Shown here: positions 59,506-62,328 of the stretch, piece after piece
How the letters are laid out: each line of letters opens with the position of its first letter
Numbering within the stretch: the first letter of the stretch is position 1
Origin: Mesorhizobium muleiense
GTDB lineage: Bacteria > Pseudomonadota > Alphaproteobacteria > Rhizobiales > Rhizobiaceae
Assembly: GCF_900099905.1 (NCBI RefSeq)
Contig: NZ_FNEE01000031.1
Location: 1-62,328, forward strand
Length of the DNA: 62,328 nucleotides
Reading direction: 5' to 3'
The notes under the pieces: generated by a model
Databases searched by the model: none
Told to the model about the DNA's origin: nothing
What the model saw: only the letters and a program-made list of their open reading frames with translations
Made by a program: the position numbers and the translations under genes

Positions 59506-61140
59506 TCAGAGTGCAGGTGTCAGGATCCGGGCCGTAGTACTGCGCGAACTGTCGCTCGCCAAGGCGATCAGTGCAGCATTTTCGGATTTCCCGGTAAGCC
59601 ATTTGAAATCGTAGCGGAAAGGTCCCGGCTCGAGGACCCATTGCAGGGCGAGATCGAACACGAGCATTCCGCCAAAGAAGGTGTTGACCAGTTTCTTGAT
59701 GTTTTCGGGGCTCCGGCCGCGCACGGCGCGAGGAAAGATCTGCTCGGTGTCACCTCTGTCCTGGAAGAGGGACAGATGGGTGACGAACAGCGATCCGGCC
59801 TCAGGGTTGAAGTTGTCTCCCGCCATCCAGATGCCCGGCCAACAGAAAAATTCGGGACTGCGCTGCTTGTCTCGGCAAAAAGCGATGAAGTGCGAGACCA
59901 GGACCCGGACAGGCATGTTCACACCGGCATAGTTGAACGTACGATGCTCCTCCATCAGGGCATCGACAGGGCCCTTGTCGCCGAGCAGCCCGACCACGGC
60001 AGCAAGTCCCGTCCGCGGATCATCGTATCCGCATCGCTCGCTCAGTCGCGCCGCGACGTGCTCATACTCCTGAGCGGAGAAATTTTGCACCGCCTGGGCG
60101 AGCTCGGGGGTTTCGGCTGCGGCCAGGCAAAGTCTTGTGAAGCGCGCGCCAGGATCAACGTCGCGGATAAAGTCCTCGAAGAACTCGATGTCGAGCGGAA
60201 ACCCCCTCGTCGGGTTGATTGCCAGATCGCAGATCAGCAGAAACAGGCCGACGATCGGGCTGTCATACCGTTCGGGCCATTCTGTCCCAGTAAGCACCAG
60301 GAACAGTTCAAACGAGTCGACATAGACGGGCGCAAAGTAGCCTTGCTCGCGATACGTCTGAAGCAGCTCGGGACCGCCTGACGATGCCAAATACTGAATT
60401 TGGCAAAAGCGGGCCTGGCCTTCGAATATCTGCTGGATGCCGATGTCGGCGTAAGGTGGGCGCGCACCGCGATGGAAGCCTTCAATCCGGCTGAGTTGAA
60501 GTTTGAGGAATTGTGCATCCCAGCGACCGGGGTCGGGAAATTGCCCTTCCGCGAAGTCACAGGACCCGTTGATCGCGTGGACGATCTCACCATAGGTTTT
60601 GAGGTAGCTGTGCCCGACGCTCTGAAAATAGGGCGTTTGCTCCAGCGAGAGGATCGACTTCGGCGACCAGGCAAGTTGCTTGTAGAACTTGATGTCGAGC
60701 GCGTTGTTGACGGCAATATTGGCGGCGGCGAGCACCGGATCAGAGTGCGTCCGACCGTCGAGCATCGCCCTGTGCGCCCAAGCCTTTACAGGTTTGGCGA
60801 CGCCGGCGCCCCGCGCAAAGGTCTGAAGAGACGTCATGCTGCCATAGATTTGCGCCGGGTACGCCAGGCTGAGGATGAGTCCCGCAGTGGACCCCATGTG
60901 CTGCCACCAATGCACGGTTTCGTGCAGATAGGTCGAGTAGGCTTGGTACAGTTCGGCTGCGTCATGACCCTCGGTGTCGCGCTGGGTGAGCGCGTCGACA
61001 AGCTCATGGGCGCGGGGACTGAGGCGCAAGACGAAATGTTCCGTCGTGTAGCTCCCGTGGCCTGCCAGCGTGGCGTCGAACACCAGTGGATCGTTGGCTG
61101 GGTTGAGCAGATACGGATCGAGATGGGAGAACAGGGACAT
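59506..61140 (-). CDS. Uncharacterised 544-aa protein with HExxH metalloprotease-type motif
   Basis: From the ATG at 61140 (MSLFSHLDPYLLNPANDPLV) this is a 544-aa soluble protein. At residues 73-80 it has HETVHWWQ, the HExxH zincin signature, followed by H81; the third ligand is not certain. The rest is helical with several Trp/His/Asp-rich blocks (QIYGSMTSLQTFARG, EGQARFCQIQYLASSGGPEL, RGFPLDIEFFEDFIRDV), the second having E-x-x-R that could complete the site. No signal peptide or membrane segment is seen. I do not recognise the family. The start has no clear SD. A protease effector or regulator in a defence island is a reasonable guess, no more. Confidence 0.65.
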   Translation of the reverse strand: MSLFSHLDPYLLNPANDPLVFDATLAGHGSYTTEHFVLRLSPRAHELVDALTQRDTEGHDAAELYQAYSTYLHETVHWWQHMGSTAGLILSLAYPAQIYGSMTSLQTFARGAGVAKPVKAWAHRAMLDGRTHSDPVLAAANIAVNNALDIKFYKQLAWSPKSILSLEQTPYFQSVGHSYLKTYGEIVHAINGSCDFAEGQFPDPGRWDAQFLKLQLSRIEGFHRGARPPYADIGIQQIFEGQARFCQIQYLASSGGPELLQTYREQGYFAPVYVDSFELFLVLTGTEWPERYDSPIVGLFLLICDLAINPTRGFPLDIEFFEDFIRDVDPGARFTRLCLAAAETPELAQAVQNFSAQEYEHVAARLSERCGYDDPRTGLAAVVGLLGDKGPVDALMEEHRTFNYAGVNMPVRVLVSHFIAFCRDKQRSPEFFCWPGIWMAGDNFNPEAGSLFVTHLSLFQDRGDTEQIFPRAVRGRSPENIKKLVNTFFGGMLVFDLALQWVLEPGPFRYDFKWLTGKSENAALIALASDSSRSTTARILTPAL

Positions 61141-61377
61141 GGGAGAACTGTAGCAGAGATTGCCTACGGAAGCGGACAAACGCCGGGCTACCAGGCGATC
61201 GGCCTGACGGCACGCCACGGCGGTGCAGGTCGGCCTGGAATTCGTCAGTCCGGAGGCGCCAATCGGCGTATTCCCTTGCGCCGTACTCCTTCGCATGGAC
61301 CGACCGGGCGTCTTCGTGGGCGAGACACCGAAAAAAGCGGGGCCTGACGAAAAGAATAGTTCGCTGGGGCGGCGCGC

Positions 61378-61821
61378 TTAAGGGTGTGGGTTGCCGAGCG
61401 GATCCATGCCGAGCGCCAGCCTGACGCTCTCTCGGATGCTTTCAGTCATCGCCAGCAGAACTTCCGGTCGGATGTCTCCGGGCTTTTCAACCACCATATA
61501 GCGCACACGCACATAATCGTTCTTGTCGGCCAGAGTTTTGGCTTGGCTGACAGTTCTGGCAGGCAGGACCAGGCCTGAACCTTGAGCGGCCACAGCCATC
61601 TCGTGCAGATTGTGCCCCAAGGCCCGCAAAGCCTCAATGTCTCGGCCCGCGCTGCGGAGGTAGCATTTCAGGAAGAGTTCGCACGCATGGTAGCAAAGCA
61701 ACCTGGTCGGTCCCGACGTCAGACCGCGGCGACCGGCATCAACGGCCTTCGCGGCCTGCAAAAAGGAGTCGGCGAGCAGGAAAATACCGAACGGGGTGGC
61801 GCCTTCCGATTCTGGGATCAT
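61378..61821 (-). CDS. HEPN-like helical protein
   Basis: From the ATG at 61821 this encodes 147 aa (MIPESEGATPFGIFLLADSF). The core RLLCYHACELFLKCYLRSAG, then ALRALGHNLHEMAVAAQGSG, resembles HEPN-type all-helical proteins that carry YHA-E-LFLKxxL and LGHxL segments. The canonical HEPN catalytic R-x4-6-H is only approximate (R-A-L-G-H), so RNase activity is uncertain. No antitoxin partner is visible next to it. A longer frame from 61914 runs over a tRNA-like segment and is rejected. The SD is weak. Confidence 0.55.
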   Translation of the reverse strand: MIPESEGATPFGIFLLADSFLQAAKAVDAGRRGLTSGPTRLLCYHACELFLKCYLRSAGRDIEALRALGHNLHEMAVAAQGSGLVLPARTVSQAKTLADKNDYVRVRYMVVEKPGDIRPEVLLAMTESIRESVRLALGMDPLGNPHP

Positions 61822-61929
61822 GCAGTCCAGTTGATTTTGGTGTTCTGGAGTCTCAAGTCGAAGTGCCCCCGACCGATATGACGCCGTTCGATTGAGATTC
61901 TCCGTGCATGGCACGACTCCCGGTGGGCC

Positions 61930-61995
61930 TTGGACGTGACGGCAGGACTTGAACCTGGGACCTCCTCGCCCCTAGATAGCCATGTGCGCTAAGAT
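61930..61995 (-). other. tRNA-like T-arm remnant
   Basis: On the minus strand CAGGTTCAAGTCCTG (61957-61943) has the exact T-loop form GG-TTCAAGT-CC with a 4-bp stem. Flanking sequence does not complete an acceptor or anticodon arm that I can fold. It may be a fragment of a tRNA gene left by integration of the island, or chance. Confidence 0.3.
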
Positions 61996-62035
61996 AGGAG
62001 TTGCAGCGGGGAATCGGTTGTGATTCTACGCTGCG

Positions 62036-62328
62036 ATGACTCACGAATCGCTTGTAGATGACGGCTGGACCGAGACGATTGAGCTTCTCGGCGGTGAAGA
62101 GTTGATCGCAGGGAGTGCTCGCGAGACGAAGGCATTCCTGCGACCGCGGGGCGTCAGGTCGGCTACTGATCTGTTGCGCCTGACACTGGCTTACTGCCTT
62201 GGCAAGGTGGGCATGCGGGGCGTCGTGGCCTGGGCGGCGGCGAGCGGGATCGCCGACATCTCGGACGTGGCGTTGCTCGGCCGGCTGCGCAACGCAGGGC
62301 CGTGGCTGCAGCAGTTGATTGGGTATCT
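62036..62328 (+). CDS. IS4-like transposase, N-terminal part (runs off the window)
   Basis: An open frame from the ATG at 62036 reaches the window end (97 codons). It encodes FLRPRGVRSATDLLRLTLAY, then GMRGVVAWAAASGIADISDV and ALLGRLRNAGPWLQQLIGY. This is the N-terminal region of the IS4-type transposases that begin with an LRPRG-x-x-SAxDLLRLxLxY segment. The catalytic DDE domain lies beyond the window. The element forms the right flank of the defence-gene cluster. Confidence 0.75.
   Translation, partial: MTHESLVDDGWTETIELLGGEELIAGSARETKAFLRPRGVRSATDLLRLTLAYCLGKVGMRGVVAWAAASGIADISDVALLGRLRNAGPWLQQLIGY

Noticed and set aside
1..62328. CRISPR array or retron
   Set aside because: No regularly spaced direct repeats with unique spacers, and no reverse-transcriptase gene, were seen. 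The only tandem arrays are the 18-bp, 19-bp and 23-bp ones described.

Overview
The window reads as chromosome of a Mesorhizobium-like alphaproteobacterium (Rhizobiales). The sequence is GC-rich, and the gene orders chvE-gguA-gguB-gguC with a divergent LysR gene and rhaR-S-T-P-Q-mutarotase-kinase divergent from rhaD-rhaI are typical of rhizobia. A short-form PLP 5-aminolevulinate synthase and rhizobial intergenic palindromes fit the same assignment. The genus is inferred from gene content, not from an alignment.

Region 1 (about 1-45 kb) is core-like. It holds a ChvE multiple-sugar ABC transporter with its LysR regulator, an L,D-transpeptidase, and a membrane/stress operon (24-aa peptide, coiled-coil protein, holin-like protein, DUF3618 protein). 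A GGAAC-N18-TT site fitting the RpoE2/EcfG general-stress consensus precedes that operon. Next come a Crp/Fnr regulator with a DUF3606 gene and a 44-aa gene between them, tRNA-Gly(CCC), an OatA-like O-acyltransferase, a histone-deacetylase-family enzyme, pyrD, a LuxR-type response regulator convergent with an SSS-family hybrid histidine kinase, mscL, an aminotransferase, hemA, galE and dadA. After dadA lies an unusual fusion of an alanine/ornithine-racemase domain with an arginase-like domain that has lost nearly all its metal ligands. The complete L-rhamnose regulon follows: DeoR repressor, ABC importer, mutarotase, kinase, isomerase and an aldolase-dehydrogenase fusion. Gamma-glutamyltransferase and kup close this part.

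Region 2 (about 47.9-62.3 kb) is accessory. It starts with wreckage: an IS21-family element truncated at both ends with an amber codon in istA, the C-terminus of a tyrosine recombinase broken by a 23-bp tandem duplication, and a second IS21 istA fragment. A DUF1403 gene with a one-base homopolymer frameshift and an scpB paralogue come next. After them is a complete, tightly coupled Qat anti-phage system (qatA KAP ATPase, qatB, qatC QueC-like, qatD TatD-like nuclease). Beyond Qat, on the opposite strand, sit a ribbon-helix-helix-YfbU fusion with a perfect upstream palindrome, a 544-aa protein with an HExxH metalloprotease-type motif, and a HEPN-like protein. The window ends inside an IS4-like transposase gene. 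The segment looks like a defence-associated island patched together by transposition.

The points most worth following are the racemase/pseudo-arginase fusion next to dadA, the three uncharacterised genes beside Qat, and the rha divergent control region, where the two half-sites of a perfect inverted repeat each contain the -35 hexamer of one of the two promoters.
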